Shown: positions 44,759 to 54,371 of the stretch, piece after piece
How positions within the stretch are numbered: the first letter of the stretch is position 1
How the letters are laid out: each line of letters begins with the position of its first letter
From: an uncultured Parabacteroides sp.
GTDB taxonomy: Bacteria > Bacteroidota > Bacteroidia > Bacteroidales > Tannerellaceae
DNA length: 64,000 bases
Assembly (NCBI GenBank): GCA_944325345.1
Contig: CALUZV010000013.1
Span: 30,355 to 94,354, forward strand
Reading direction: 5' to 3'
Program-made: the position numbers and the translations under genes
The notes under the pieces: generated by a model
Database searches by the model: none
What the model saw: the letters and a program-made list of their open reading frames with translations, nothing else
Told to the model about the DNA's origin: nothing

Positions 44759-45964
44759 ATGGAGTCAATCAAACAAATATATCGTATCGGCAACGGCCCT
44801 TCGAGCAGCCATACGATGGGCCCGCGCAGAGCGGCACAGATGTTCTTGGATCGGCTGAAGGATAAGCTGCCTTTCGCCCGCTTCGAAGTTACACTTTACG
44901 GCAGCCTCGCCGCCACGGGTAGGGGACACATGACGGATGTCGCTGTCCTCTCCATCCTCAAACCTGTGGCTCCCACTACAATCCTGTGGGAACCTAAGAT
45001 CTTCCTGCCTTTCCATCCCAACGGTATGCTCTTCCGGGCTTTCGACGCGGAGGGGAAGGAGCTGGACAACTGGACGATCTTCAGCATCGGTGGCGGAACC
45101 TTGGCCAACGAGGAGTACAACGAGCAGAAGACCGTTGAGGTGTACGAGATGAGCAAAATCCGCGACATCCAGCACTGGTGCGAGTCCACGGGTCATTCCT
45201 ACTGGGAGTATGTCGAGGAATGCGAAGGAGCGGAGATCTGGGACTACCTCGCCGAGGTATGGGACGTCATGCAAGAGGCAGTGCGCCGCGGCCTCGAGGC
45301 GGAGGGCATCCTCCCCGGCGGCTTAGGCATTCGCCGTAAGGCTTCCGACTACATGATTCGCGCCAAGGGCTACGGCAGCAGCATCAAGAGCCGTGGTCTT
45401 GTCTATGCCTATGCCCTCGCGGTCTCGGAGGAGAACGCCTGCGGCGGACGCATCGTAACCGCCCCGACGTGTGGCTCTTGTGGTGTACTGCCCGCCGTCC
45501 TCTACCACCTCAAGGAGACGCGTGAGTTCCGCGACTCTCGTATCCTCCGTGCTTTGGCTACGGCAGGTCTCTTCGGCAACGTCGTGCGGACTAACGCCTC
45601 TATATCTGGGGCCGACGTAGGTTGCCAGGGCGAAGTGGGTGTTGCCTGCGCCATGGCCGCCGGTGCTGCCAGCCAGCTGTTCGGTGGAACGGCCGCGCAG
45701 ATAGAATACGCCTCCGAAATGGGGCTGGAGCATCACCTGGGGCTCACCTGCGACCCGGTGGGGGGCTTGGTGCAAATCCCCTGTATAGAGCGGAATGCCT
45801 TTGCCGCCGCCCGCGCCCTCGACGCAAACACCTTCTCGAACTTCTCCGACGGGAAACATCGCGTGAGCTTCGACCAGGTCGTCGAGGTCATGCGACAGAC
45901 CGGCAAGGACTTGCCATCCCTCTACAAGGAGACGTCCGAAGGCGGACTGGCCAAAGAGTGGTAG
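44759..45964 (+). CDS. sdaA: L-serine dehydratase, single-chain Fe-S type
   Basis: The 401-residue enzyme has the beta domain with GPSSSHTMGPRRAA (substrate loop). The catalytic alpha domain follows with the cluster cysteines in APTCGSCG, GCQGEVGVACAMAAGA and CDPVGGLVQIPCIERN. It turns L-serine into pyruvate and ammonia. It is monocistronic here: a palindrome array follows within 10 bp of the stop. Confidence 0.93.
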   Translation: MESIKQIYRIGNGPSSSHTMGPRRAAQMFLDRLKDKLPFARFEVTLYGSLAATGRGHMTDVAVLSILKPVAPTTILWEPKIFLPFHPNGMLFRAFDAEGKELDNWTIFSIGGGTLANEEYNEQKTVEVYEMSKIRDIQHWCESTGHSYWEYVEECEGAEIWDYLAEVWDVMQEAVRRGLEAEGILPGGLGIRRKASDYMIRAKGYGSSIKSRGLVYAYALAVSEENACGGRIVTAPTCGSCGVLPAVLYHLKETREFRDSRILRALATAGLFGNVVRTNASISGADVGCQGEVGVACAMAAGAASQLFGGTAAQIEYASEMGLEHHLGLTCDPVGGLVQIPCIERNAFAAARALDANTFSNFSDGKHRVSFDQVVEVMRQTGKDLPSLYKETSEGGLAKEW

Positions 45965-45971
45965 GCGAGGA

Positions 45972-46126
45972 GTTCAAAAGGTTTGAAGTGGTAAGTTCAA
46001 AGTCTTTGAAATGCCCACTACCAAGTCTTGGTAGTTACCGCTACCAAATGTTAGTAGTTACCGCTACCAAGACTCGGTAGCGATAAGTAGCGACACTCGC
46101 TACCGATAAGTAGCGAACATCGCTAC
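45972..46126. repeat. Palindrome array F: seven 17-bp palindromes every 23 bp
   Basis: Palindromes start at 45972, 45995, 46018, 46041, 46064, 46087 and 46110, always 23 bp apart (17 bp plus a 6-bp spacer). The first two are TTCAAA...TTTGAA type, the next three are CTACCAAGTCTTGGTAG type, and the last two GTAGCGACACTCGCTAC type. Sequence identity changes twice while the spacing never shifts. It fills the gap between sdaA and the GH43 gene. Confidence 0.95.
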
Positions 46127-46179
46127 AACCCATGTCAGACTATTTGTTAGGAATACAAACACCTTTATAACATTAAAAG

Positions 46180-47181
46180 ATGAAACATATTTGGATGCTA
46201 AGTCTCGCGGCAGCGGGCTTATTGGCTTCCTGCGGCCAACCTAAACAGCAGGCAACGAGCGAAGAGAGCACCACGGTGCGCAGCGGCAACCCGGTATTCG
46301 ACGGCTGGTATGCCGACCCCGAGGCGACTATCTACGGCGATACGTATTGGATATACCCCACACTGAGCGACGAGTTTGATAAGCAGGTGCGCTTCGACTG
46401 CTTCTCCTCGAAAGACTTGGTGAACTGGACGCGGCACGAGGCCATACTGGACACGACGGAGGTCCGCTGGGCGAAACGTGCCATGTGGGCACCTTCCATC
46501 ATCGAGAAGGACGGGAAGTACTATTTCTTCTTTGCCGCCAACGATGTACACGAGGGTGAAATCGGGGGCATCGGCGTCGCCGTCAGCGACCGTCCGGAGG
46601 GGCCGTACCGCGACCTTTTGGGCAAACCACTCATCAACGAGATTGTGAACGGGGCGCAGCCTATCGACCAGTTCGTCTTCCGCGAAGGGGATGATTATTA
46701 TATGTACTACGGAGGCTGGGGACACTGCAATGTGGTGCGGCTGAAGCCCGACTTTACGGGTCTCCTGCCTTTCGAGGACGGGACGATCTACAAGGAAATC
46801 ACGCCCGAGAAGTACGTCGAAGGTCCGATGATGTTCCGCCGGAACGGCAAGTGCTACTTCATGTGGAGCGAGGGCGGATGGACAGGCCCGGATTACTGTG
46901 TGGCATACGCTATCGCCGACACCCCCTTCGGCCCCTTTGAGCGCATCGGAAAGATACTGGAGCAAGACCCCGAGGTGGGAACCGGAGCCGGCCACCACTC
47001 CATACTCAATCCGCCGGGAACCGACGACTATTACATCGTTTACCACCGGCACCCGCTCAATGACGACAACGGGCATCACCGCTACACCTGTATCGACCGC
47101 ATGACGTTCGACGCTGAGGGGAAGATCAACCCCGTGCGGATAACTCTCGAAGGCGTAGAACCCCAGACTATCAACCGATGA
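46180..47181 (+). CDS. GH43-family glycoside hydrolase lipoprotein
   Basis: The 333-residue protein starts MKHIWMLSLAAAGLLASC, a lipoprotein signal with cysteine 18. The five-bladed GH43 propeller shows the base in WYADPEATI, MWAPSIIEKDG, the second aspartate in QPIDQFVF and the acid in YVEGPMMF. It probably removes arabinose or xylose from plant glycans at the cell surface. Its stop overlaps the start of ccsBA (ATGA), an unexpected coupling. Confidence 0.9.
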   Translation: MKHIWMLSLAAAGLLASCGQPKQQATSEESTTVRSGNPVFDGWYADPEATIYGDTYWIYPTLSDEFDKQVRFDCFSSKDLVNWTRHEAILDTTEVRWAKRAMWAPSIIEKDGKYYFFFAANDVHEGEIGGIGVAVSDRPEGPYRDLLGKPLINEIVNGAQPIDQFVFREGDDYYMYYGGWGHCNVVRLKPDFTGLLPFEDGTIYKEITPEKYVEGPMMFRRNGKCYFMWSEGGWTGPDYCVAYAIADTPFGPFERIGKILEQDPEVGTGAGHHSILNPPGTDDYYIVYHRHPLNDDNGHHRYTCIDRMTFDAEGKINPVRITLEGVEPQTINR

Positions 47182-49589
47182 GCGAGCGTGTCGGACGGAT
47201 GATGGCCTCGGCCAAGACCTCGGTGGCGTTGATGCTTGTCTATGCCGGAGGCTTGGCCGTGGCTACCTTCATCGAGCGGGGGATGGGGACGGCGGCGGCG
47301 AAGGCTTTGGTGTATTATTCCCCGCTCTTCATGCTGCTGCAACTGCTCATGGTGTTCAATTACATCTGTGTGGCTCAGCGTCTCCGACTTTGGGAGCGGC
47401 GTAAGTGGGGAGCGCTGCTGGTGCATGGGGCCTTCATGGTGATACTGGCGGGGGCATTCGTGTCTCACGTCTTCAGTGAAGAGGGAATCTTGCATCTTCG
47501 CGAAGGGGAAGCTCGGGACTATCTGGAGGTACAGACCGACCGGGGCCTCGTGCGGCATACGCTTCCCTTCACCGTCGAACTTCGGGACTTCATACTGACG
47601 CGCTATCCCGGCTCCGAAAGCCCATCCTCGTACGAAAGCAGAGTCATAGTTCGCCTCGACGGAGAGGAGCGTCTGGAGCGCATCTACATGAACAATGTCC
47701 TTGACCTCGAAGGCTACCGTTTCTTCCAGGCATCCTACGACCGCGACGAGCAGGGGACGATACTCTCGGTCAGCCGCGACGTGGCGGGTCGGACGATAAC
47801 CTACGTGGGCTATGCCTTGCTCTTCCTCGGACTTCTATGCTCCCTCTTTGGGAAGGAGAGCCGCTTCATGCAGCTCAGTAGGATGCTGAAGGGAGGGGCA
47901 GTTGGCTTGGCCTTACTCGCCCTTTTCCCTCAATCTCTCCTTGCCGAGGAGTCGGCGGTGGAGCAGGCACTGCTGCGGATGCCAGTCCCGGAGGCGGAGG
48001 CGGCTCGCTTCGGCGAGTTGCCCGTCCAATCCCCCTCGGGTCGGATGATTCCAATGAATACGTACTCCTCGGAGCTCCTTAGGAAGTTGCACAAGGCCGA
48101 CCACTACAAGGGGCTGAACTCCGACCAGTTCCTCCTGAGCTTCCTCGCCATGCCGCGGATGTGGGTGCAGGTGCCTTTCCTCCACGTCCCCAGCGAAGAG
48201 GTGGCCGCGCGCTACGCTCTCCCCTCGGAGGCTTGTTCCTATATCGAACTCTTCACCCCTGCGGGAAACTACAAGCTGCAAGACGCACTCGAGGAGGCTT
48301 ACCGCAAGAGTCCTGCCGAGCGCACTCGCCTCGAGAAGGATATCCTCAAACTGGACGAGCAAGCGAATCTCATATACCAGCTCCTCGGCTACCAGCTCCT
48401 CCGCATCTTCCCCTTGGCTGGCGATGAACAGCACCGCTGGTATTCCCCGGGCGACGACCTCTCGGTCTTCACAGGTCAGGATTCCCTCTTCGTCGCGAAG
48501 GTCTTCCCTTGGTACATGCAGGAGGTGGGCAAAGCCTTGCAAAGCGGCGACTGGACAAAGCCGAACCAACTCCTCGACGGTATCAAGCGTTATCAAGAGA
48601 AACGCAACACGGGTCCGAGCATCAACCCCGAGAAGATTCGCGTGGAGATAGCCTACAACAAACTCAACATCTTCCAGACCTGCAAGAAGGGCTACCTGAT
48701 ACTCGGCGGCATCCTCCTCGCCGTCTCTTTCCTCGGACTATTCCGCGAGGAGCGCTGGATACGCTGGGCATGTGCCCTCCTCGCCCTCGGCATCGCCCTG
48801 TTCTTCTGTTACCACAGCTACGGGATGGGCATGCGCTGGTACGTCGGTGGCTATGCCCCGTGGAGCAACTCCTACGAGACGATGGTCTATGTCGCCTGGG
48901 CTACGGTGCTGGCCGGCTGGATATTCCTCCGCCGGAGCGTGATAACCCTGGCACTGGCGACGCTCTTCGGTGGCATCATCCTCTTCGTCTCCGGCCTCAA
49001 CTGGATGGACCCGCAGATAGGCACGCTTGTCCCCGTCCTGAAGTCGCCCTGGCTGATGTTCCACGTCGCCGTTATCGTCGCTGCCTACGGCTTCTTCGGC
49101 ATCTGTTGTCTGCTGGGTTTGACGAACTTAGTCCTCATCCTTTTGCGCGGGAAAAGCCCGGTTGCCGGTATGCGCCTCCGCGAACTGACGATAGTCAATG
49201 AGATGGCGATGCTCGTCGGCCTTGCCCTGATGACCGTCGGCACCTTCCTCGGAGCTATCTGGGCCAACGAGTCGTGGGGCCGCTACTGGGGTTGGGACCC
49301 GAAGGAGACGTGGGCCCTCATCACGATGGTCGTCTATGCCGTCGTGTCGCACCTGCGGCTGGTGCCGAGGTGGTGCAATGCCTGGTCCTTCAACTTCGCC
49401 GCCGTCCTCGCATTCTCCTCAGTACTAATGACCTTCTTTGGGGTGAACTACTTCCTCAGCGGGATGCATTCCTACGGCGAGAACGCGCACATCGGCGGTC
49501 TCTTCAGCTACATCTACGCAGCCCTCGACGTCATCCTTGTCCTCGGTGCGGCGGCCGGAATCAGCTGGCTGCGGAGTCGCAAGCGCTAA
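47178..49589 (+). CDS. Cytochrome c biogenesis fusion protein (ResB/CcsB-CcsA)
   Basis: The 803-residue membrane protein has a ResB-like N-terminal half with early membrane helices and a large periplasmic domain. The C-terminal CcsA half carries the WWD-type heme-handling motif (WGRYWGWDPKETWALI). It exports heme and attaches it to c-type cytochromes. In Bacteroidetes such fusions usually lie with nrfAH; those genes are not seen here. The start overlaps the GH43 stop. Confidence 0.9.
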   Translation: MSERVGRMMASAKTSVALMLVYAGGLAVATFIERGMGTAAAKALVYYSPLFMLLQLLMVFNYICVAQRLRLWERRKWGALLVHGAFMVILAGAFVSHVFSEEGILHLREGEARDYLEVQTDRGLVRHTLPFTVELRDFILTRYPGSESPSSYESRVIVRLDGEERLERIYMNNVLDLEGYRFFQASYDRDEQGTILSVSRDVAGRTITYVGYALLFLGLLCSLFGKESRFMQLSRMLKGGAVGLALLALFPQSLLAEESAVEQALLRMPVPEAEAARFGELPVQSPSGRMIPMNTYSSELLRKLHKADHYKGLNSDQFLLSFLAMPRMWVQVPFLHVPSEEVAARYALPSEACSYIELFTPAGNYKLQDALEEAYRKSPAERTRLEKDILKLDEQANLIYQLLGYQLLRIFPLAGDEQHRWYSPGDDLSVFTGQDSLFVAKVFPWYMQEVGKALQSGDWTKPNQLLDGIKRYQEKRNTGPSINPEKIRVEIAYNKLNIFQTCKKGYLILGGILLAVSFLGLFREERWIRWACALLALGIALFFCYHSYGMGMRWYVGGYAPWSNSYETMVYVAWATVLAGWIFLRRSVITLALATLFGGIILFVSGLNWMDPQIGTLVPVLKSPWLMFHVAVIVAAYGFFGICCLLGLTNLVLILLRGKSPVAGMRLRELTIVNEMAMLVGLALMTVGTFLGAIWANESWGRYWGWDPKETWALITMVVYAVVSHLRLVPRWCNAWSFNFAAVLAFSSVLMTFFGVNYFLSGMHSYGENAHIGGLFSYIYAALDVILVLGAAAGISWLRSRKR

Positions 49590-49611
49590 TACCCCTTGAT
49601 ATAAATTCCTA

Positions 49612-49870
49612 TCTCTGCGGAGGAAAATTTCTTCCTCTGCGGAGATAAGTTTGCGCCTCTGCGGAGGAAAATTTGTAACTCTGTGGAGGAAAAATAGAAA
49701 TCACAGTGTGATTTGAATGAAATCATACTGTGATTTTACCAAAATCATACTGTGGTTTTATTAAAATCACACTGTGATTTCAATTTTACTTCCCAGAGTA
49801 GCCAATTTTACTCCCCGGAGTTCTGAACTTTATATGCCTGGAGTTTCCATTTTATCTCCGCAGAGAGATG
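49612..49870. repeat. Palindrome array G: twelve palindromes every 22 bp in three blocks of four
   Basis: Block 1 has CTCTGCGGAGG at 49613, 49635, 49657 and 49679. Block 2 has AAATCACAGTGTGATTT-type palindromes at 49698, 49720, 49742 and 49764. Block 3 has CTCCCCGGAG-type palindromes after TTTTA at 49784, 49806, 49828 and 49850. Centres stay in the same 22-bp phase across both changes of sequence. It fills most of the 429 bp gap between ccsBA and the PfkB-type gene. No gene is credible in the gap. Confidence 0.95.
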
Positions 49871-49987
49871 AGGAGAGACGCCGGGGAGGCAGCGAGAGCA
49901 GGTTGGGAGAGAGGCCGGACGAGGGGCAGGGGCAGGGCGGATGGCAAACTAATAGAGGCAGATGCCGCGTCTTTCCTCTTTTTTTAG

Positions 49988-49995
49988 TACATTTG
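49988..49995 (+). promoter_or_regulatory. Putative -7 element (TACATTTG) of the PfkB-type kinase gene
   Basis: TACATTTG lies 23 bp before the ATG at 50019, just past array G. A -33 TTTG is not clear. Confidence 0.4.
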
Positions 49996-50018
49996 CGGCC
50001 TAATAATTTGTAATAAGA

Positions 50019-50909
50019 ATGAAACACGAACTTTGTTGTATAGGACATATTACTCACGACAAGATAGTTACGCCGAAGAGTACGGCTCACATGCCAGGCG
50101 GCACGGCCTTCTACTTCTCGAAGGCGATGAACTGCTTCACGGACATCGACTACGCACTGCTGACGGCGGTGGGCGAGGCTGATATGTCGGTCGTGGAAGA
50201 CCTGCGGCGCGAGGGAGTGGCGGTGGACGTCATGCCCAGTCCCTCCTCGGTTTACTTTGAAAACATCTATGGCGATAATCCCGACAACCGGACGCAGCGC
50301 GTGCTCTCGAAGGCTAACCCCTTCACGCTCGACTTTGTGCGCGAGGTAGAGGCGGACATCTTCCACCTTGGGAGCCTGCTGGCCGACGACTTCCCGAAGG
50401 AAGTAGTGGAGTATCTGGCCGGAAAGTCCTTGGTGTCGGCCGACTCGCAAGGCTATCTCCGCGAGGTGCGCGACAAGGATGTCTTTGCCGTCGATTGGCC
50501 GGAGAAGCACGAAGTCCTGCGGCACGTCCACTTCCTGAAGGCCAACGAGCATGAGATGGAAGTCCTCACCGGCTTTACGGATGCCGAGAAGGCGGCCCGC
50601 GAGCTGCACAGCTGGGGCGTGAAGGAAGTACTGCTGACGTTTGGAAGCATGGGCTCTATCATATTCGACGGGAAGGAGTTCCACACGATACCTGCCTACG
50701 TTCCCCGCGAGGTGGCCGATGCTACAGGCTGCGGAGACACCTATATGACCGGCTACCTATACCGGCGGGCGAAGAACGATTCGATAGACGAAGCCGGGCG
50801 CTTTGCCGCCGCCATGTCCACCCTGAAGATAGAGAAGATGGGGCCGTTCCAAGGGACGGAAGAGATGGTGAGAAGGTGCATGGAGAAGGCGGAGCAGAAA
50901 CACATTTGA
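50019..50909 (+). CDS. PfkB-family carbohydrate/nucleoside kinase
   Basis: The 296-residue ribokinase-fold protein has the first PfkB signature region (MPGGTAFYFSKAMNCF), and the anion hole with the catalytic aspartate in DATGCGDTYMTGYL near residue 232. The phosphate acceptor cannot be told from sequence. It converges on an FucP-like sugar transporter. Confidence 0.85.
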   Translation: MKHELCCIGHITHDKIVTPKSTAHMPGGTAFYFSKAMNCFTDIDYALLTAVGEADMSVVEDLRREGVAVDVMPSPSSVYFENIYGDNPDNRTQRVLSKANPFTLDFVREVEADIFHLGSLLADDFPKEVVEYLAGKSLVSADSQGYLREVRDKDVFAVDWPEKHEVLRHVHFLKANEHEMEVLTGFTDAEKAARELHSWGVKEVLLTFGSMGSIIFDGKEFHTIPAYVPREVADATGCGDTYMTGYLYRRAKNDSIDEAGRFAAAMSTLKIEKMGPFQGTEEMVRRCMEKAEQKHI

Positions 50910-50930
50910 TGGGGGAATGGATAATGGAGA

Positions 50931-51025
50931 ATTGACAATGGACAATGGGGAAAGACCGGCGAACGCCTAATTGTCAATTATCCATTGTCCATTGTCAATT
51001 TGCTAAGCGCGAAAGCGCTTAGCAA
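50931..51025. terminator. Two nested hairpins between converging genes
   Basis: ATTGACAATGGACAAT (50931-50946) pairs exactly with ATTGTCCATTGTCAAT (50984-50999). Next to it TTGCTAAGCGC-GAAA-GCGCTTAGCAA (51000-51025) forms a perfect 11-bp stem with a GAAA loop that overlaps the last codons of the leftward transporter gene. They likely end transcription from both sides. Confidence 0.65.
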
Positions 51026-52238
51026 TGAGTTTCCCTCTTTCATTCACCGTATAAGCATACGCCAAGACAACGAGGAAGGCGATGAAGGGGACGATGAAGG
51101 AGAAGGAGATATTGTCCGTGTGGTCGGCCACATAACCCATCATCAAGGGACCGACGGCGCCGCCGATGGGAGACATCATCAGATACGAAGAAGCGCGCTT
51201 AGTATGTATGCCCAGCCCTTTCAGCGAGATAGCGAAGATAGTCGGGAACATGATGGCCTCGAATACATAGATTAATACCAGAGCCACGAGCGAAGCCACG
51301 CCGACACTCAGGAGCACCAGTCCGGTCATCACCACCGTCCCGACAGCGCAACAGAACAGAACCATCTCTGCCCGGACGCGGCTCATCACCCAGCTACCGA
51401 TGAAGCGCCCACTCATGAACAAGCCCAGGCCGCCGAAGGAGAGGACGATGGAGGCGTTGCGGGCATCCATCCAATTCTCTTCCACTACATAGTTGATGAA
51501 GAAACTGTTGATAGATATCTCAGCTACCTCGTAGCAGAAGAGGGCGGCGACACCGAAGACGAACAACTTGTGAGACCAGAGGCTGCGGACCTTCCCAGTC
51601 AGTCCCTCGACCATCTCCTCCTGATGACTGATCTCCGGCAGATGCACCCGAGTAAATATCAGCGCAACGGCGAGGACGACGACGCCCATCAGCGTATAAG
51701 GCAAGGCAATACTCCCCGCACCGCCATCCTGGAAGAGCAGCAAGCCGCCGATGAGCGGACCGCAGATACAACCCAAGCCATTAAAGGATTGCGCCAGGTT
51801 GAGGCGGCTGGCGGCAGTCTCCCGGTCGCCGAGTTCCGTCATATAGGGATTCGCGGCCGTCTCGAGAAAGACTAAGCCACAAGCTATGACGAAGAGCGAG
51901 AAGAGGAAGAAGTTGAAAGACATCCAGTGCTCGCCCGGGATGAAGAGGAGCGAGCCTATACCATATAATAATAAGCCCAGCACGACACCCTTGCGATATC
52001 CATACTTATTGATGAACAGTCCCGCCGGGATAGCCATCACGAAGTAGCCAAGATAGAAGAGCACCTGCAGCATGGCAGAGCGCGTCCGCGTGATGTCGAG
52101 CAACTCTTGGAAATGTTTGTTTAATACATCTAAGATAGCGTGGGCGAATCCCCACAGGAAGAAGAGGGAGGTAACCAAGACGAACGGGAGCAAGTATTCC
52201 CGCCGAACAAGTGGCTTCTTTTGCTTTTCGATAGTCAT
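51003..52238 (-). CDS. FucP-like sugar:H+ symporter (MFS)
   Basis: The 411-residue protein has twelve predicted membrane helices and FucP-family motifs: FFLWGFAHAILDVLNKHFQ near residue 26 and FLETAANPYMTELGDRETAASRLNLAQSFNGLG in the fifth helix region (quoted in part as ETAANPYMTELG). It imports fucose, glucose or galactose; substrate is uncertain. Confidence 0.88.
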   Translation of the reverse strand: MTIEKQKKPLVRREYLLPFVLVTSLFFLWGFAHAILDVLNKHFQELLDITRTRSAMLQVLFYLGYFVMAIPAGLFINKYGYRKGVVLGLLLYGIGSLLFIPGEHWMSFNFFLFSLFVIACGLVFLETAANPYMTELGDRETAASRLNLAQSFNGLGCICGPLIGGLLLFQDGGAGSIALPYTLMGVVVLAVALIFTRVHLPEISHQEEMVEGLTGKVRSLWSHKLFVFGVAALFCYEVAEISINSFFINYVVEENWMDARNASIVLSFGGLGLFMSGRFIGSWVMSRVRAEMVLFCCAVGTVVMTGLVLLSVGVASLVALVLIYVFEAIMFPTIFAISLKGLGIHTKRASSYLMMSPIGGAVGPLMMGYVADHTDNISFSFIVPFIAFLVVLAYAYTVNERGKLIAKRFRA

Positions 52239-52270
52239 TATTCCGTACTTTATCTTTATTAAATGAGCGG

Positions 52271-52300
52271 CAAATGTACAGAGAAAAATCTATATCTTTG
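52271..52300. promoter_or_regulatory. Divergent -7 elements for the transporter and NAD synthase genes
   Basis: Leftward TACATTTG (52278-52271) lies 33 bp before the transporter start at 52238. Rightward TATCTTTG (52293-52300) lies 23 bp before the NAD synthase start at 52324. Neither has a clear -33 TTTG at 19 bp. Confidence 0.45.
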
Positions 52301-52323
52301 CGCCGGTTTAAAGCTTTTTAGTT

Positions 52324-54255
52324 ATGAAATACGGTTTTATCAAGGTGGCGGCTGCAGTTCCGAAAGTAAAAGTGGCCGATTGTTCTTATAATATAGTTCA
52401 GATGGAGGAGATGATGCGTCGTGCCGCCTCCCTCGGTGTTCAGGCAATGGCTTTCCCGGAGTTGTCGATTACGGCTTATACTTGTCTGGATTTATTCTCC
52501 CAGCAGACGTTGCTCGACGAGGCCGAAAAGGCTTTGTTCGACCTGGTGGAATCCACGGAGGATTTGGATTTGCTGGCTATCGTCGGCGTTCCCCTCAGGA
52601 CAGAGAACAGGCTTATCAATGCCGCCGTCGCTTTCCAGGGCGGAAGAATCTTGGGAGTGATTCCGAAGACCTATCTTTCCAGTTACAAAGAATTCCAGGA
52701 GGAGCGCTGGTTTACTTCTTCCCTCGAACTGAAGGAGCGCACGATTACGCTGGGCAGAGAAGTCTATGCATTGAGTCCCCAACTGCTCTTGCGTTCGGGA
52801 AATGTGTGCTTCGGCGTCGAGATTTGCGAGGATTTGTGGGTTCCCGTTCCTTCCAGCTCTCTCTTGGCCATGGAAGGGGCGAATATCATCTTCAATCTGT
52901 CGGCAAGCAATGAGTTGATCGGGAAGGCGGCTTATCGTCGCCAACTTGTCCGGCAGCAGTCGGCTCGTTGCATGGCGGGTTATGTGTATGCTTCCTGCGG
53001 CTTTGGGGAATCGACTACGGACTTGGTCTTTTCCGGCAGTGCGCTGATTGCCGAGAATGGGAATATCCTGGCAGAGTCGTCGCGTTTCTCTTTGGACGGA
53101 CAGTTGGTTGTTTCTGAGATTGATGTCGATTATCTCCAGCATGACCGACGGGTAACGACTAGCTTCATGCGCGGAGCTTATCTGCTTTCTGACAATTATA
53201 TGCATCTGCCCTGCTATTTACCGGAAAATGAAGAAGAGTTTGAGATGCCTCTGACTCGTCCTATCGACGCACATCCTTTTGTGCCGACAGGCTCGGCTCT
53301 CGACGAACGTTGCGAGGAAATCATTCAGATACAAGTGAGCGGTCTTGCCCAACGGTTGCGTCATACGAAGGCGAGAACGGCAGTTGTCGGTGTTTCAGGT
53401 GGTTTGGATTCTACTTTGGCGCTTCTGGTTACGGCGATGGCTTTCGATTATCTCGGGATGCCTCGCAAACAGATACTTGGTGTAACTATGCCAGGCTTCG
53501 GAACGACAGGGCGTACATATCATAATGCCGTTGAACTTATTCGTGCCCTTGGCGTTACTTTCCGGGAAATCTCTATCAAAGATGCCTGCATACAGCATTT
53601 CAAAGATATTGACCATCCGATAGAAAAACAAGATGTTACGTATGAAAACAGCCAGGCTCGCGAACGTACGCAGATTCTGATGGACTTGGCAAACCAATCC
53701 GGCGGCCTCGTCATCGGCACGGGCGACTTGTCGGAACTTGCGCTGGGTTGGGCGACTTACAACGGCGACCATATTTCGATGTACGGTGTGAATGCCAGCA
53801 TCCCGAAGACACTTGTGAAGTCCCTCGTTACTTGGATAGCCGAGAACCGTATCAATGCGTCGGCACATGATACGTTGATGGATATCCTTGACACGCCTAT
53901 CAGTCCCGAGTTGATTCCTGCTGATAATGAGGGGAACATCCGTCAGAAGACCGAGGATTTAGTCGGCCCATACGAACTTCACGACTTCTACCTCTATCAT
54001 TTCCTCCGCTTCGGTAGCCGTCCGTCGAAGATTTTCTATTTGGCAAAACAGGCATTCGCCGGCGCATATTCCGATGAGGTGCTGAAGAAATGGCTCTATA
54101 CCTTCTTCCGCCGCTTCTTCCAGCAGCAGTTCAAGCGGAGTTGTCTCCCCGATGGCCCGAAAGTGGGTTCGGTCAGCTTGTCGCCGCGCGGAGATTGGCG
54201 GATGCCGAGCGATGCTTCTGCAACTTTGTGGCTCGAGGAAATCGAATCGTTATAA
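52324..54255 (+). CDS. nadE: Glutamine-dependent NAD+ synthetase
   Basis: The 643-residue enzyme has an N-terminal nitrilase-type amidase with the Glu-Lys-Cys triad (FPELSIT, IPKTYLSSYKEF, GVEICEDLW). The C-terminal synthetase carries the ATP loop GVSGGLDSTLALLV near residue 360 and GTGDLSELALGW. It makes NAD+ from nicotinate adenine dinucleotide with glutamine as the amine donor. Monocistronic; tRNA genes follow. Confidence 0.95.
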   Translation: MKYGFIKVAAAVPKVKVADCSYNIVQMEEMMRRAASLGVQAMAFPELSITAYTCLDLFSQQTLLDEAEKALFDLVESTEDLDLLAIVGVPLRTENRLINAAVAFQGGRILGVIPKTYLSSYKEFQEERWFTSSLELKERTITLGREVYALSPQLLLRSGNVCFGVEICEDLWVPVPSSSLLAMEGANIIFNLSASNELIGKAAYRRQLVRQQSARCMAGYVYASCGFGESTTDLVFSGSALIAENGNILAESSRFSLDGQLVVSEIDVDYLQHDRRVTTSFMRGAYLLSDNYMHLPCYLPENEEEFEMPLTRPIDAHPFVPTGSALDERCEEIIQIQVSGLAQRLRHTKARTAVVGVSGGLDSTLALLVTAMAFDYLGMPRKQILGVTMPGFGTTGRTYHNAVELIRALGVTFREISIKDACIQHFKDIDHPIEKQDVTYENSQARERTQILMDLANQSGGLVIGTGDLSELALGWATYNGDHISMYGVNASIPKTLVKSLVTWIAENRINASAHDTLMDILDTPISPELIPADNEGNIRQKTEDLVGPYELHDFYLYHFLRFGSRPSKIFYLAKQAFAGAYSDEVLKKWLYTFFRRFFQQQFKRSCLPDGPKVGSVSLSPRGDWRMPSDASATLWLEEIESL

Positions 54256-54318
54256 GGACGTTACGGCGTATAGGACAGAAAAAGTTTATCGGGCATGAAA
54301 AAAATCTGCAGTAAAGCC

Positions 54319-54348
54319 TTGCCGGAATAAAAGAAAGTATTACCTTTG
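54319..54348 (+). promoter_or_regulatory. Promoter of the tRNA-Arg cluster
   Basis: TTG (54319-54321), 19 bp, then TACCTTTG (54341-54348), 24 bp before the first tRNA. This fits the Bacteroidetes consensus well. Confidence 0.7.
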
Positions 54349-54371
54349 CACTCGCAATCCGAAAGGAAAAC

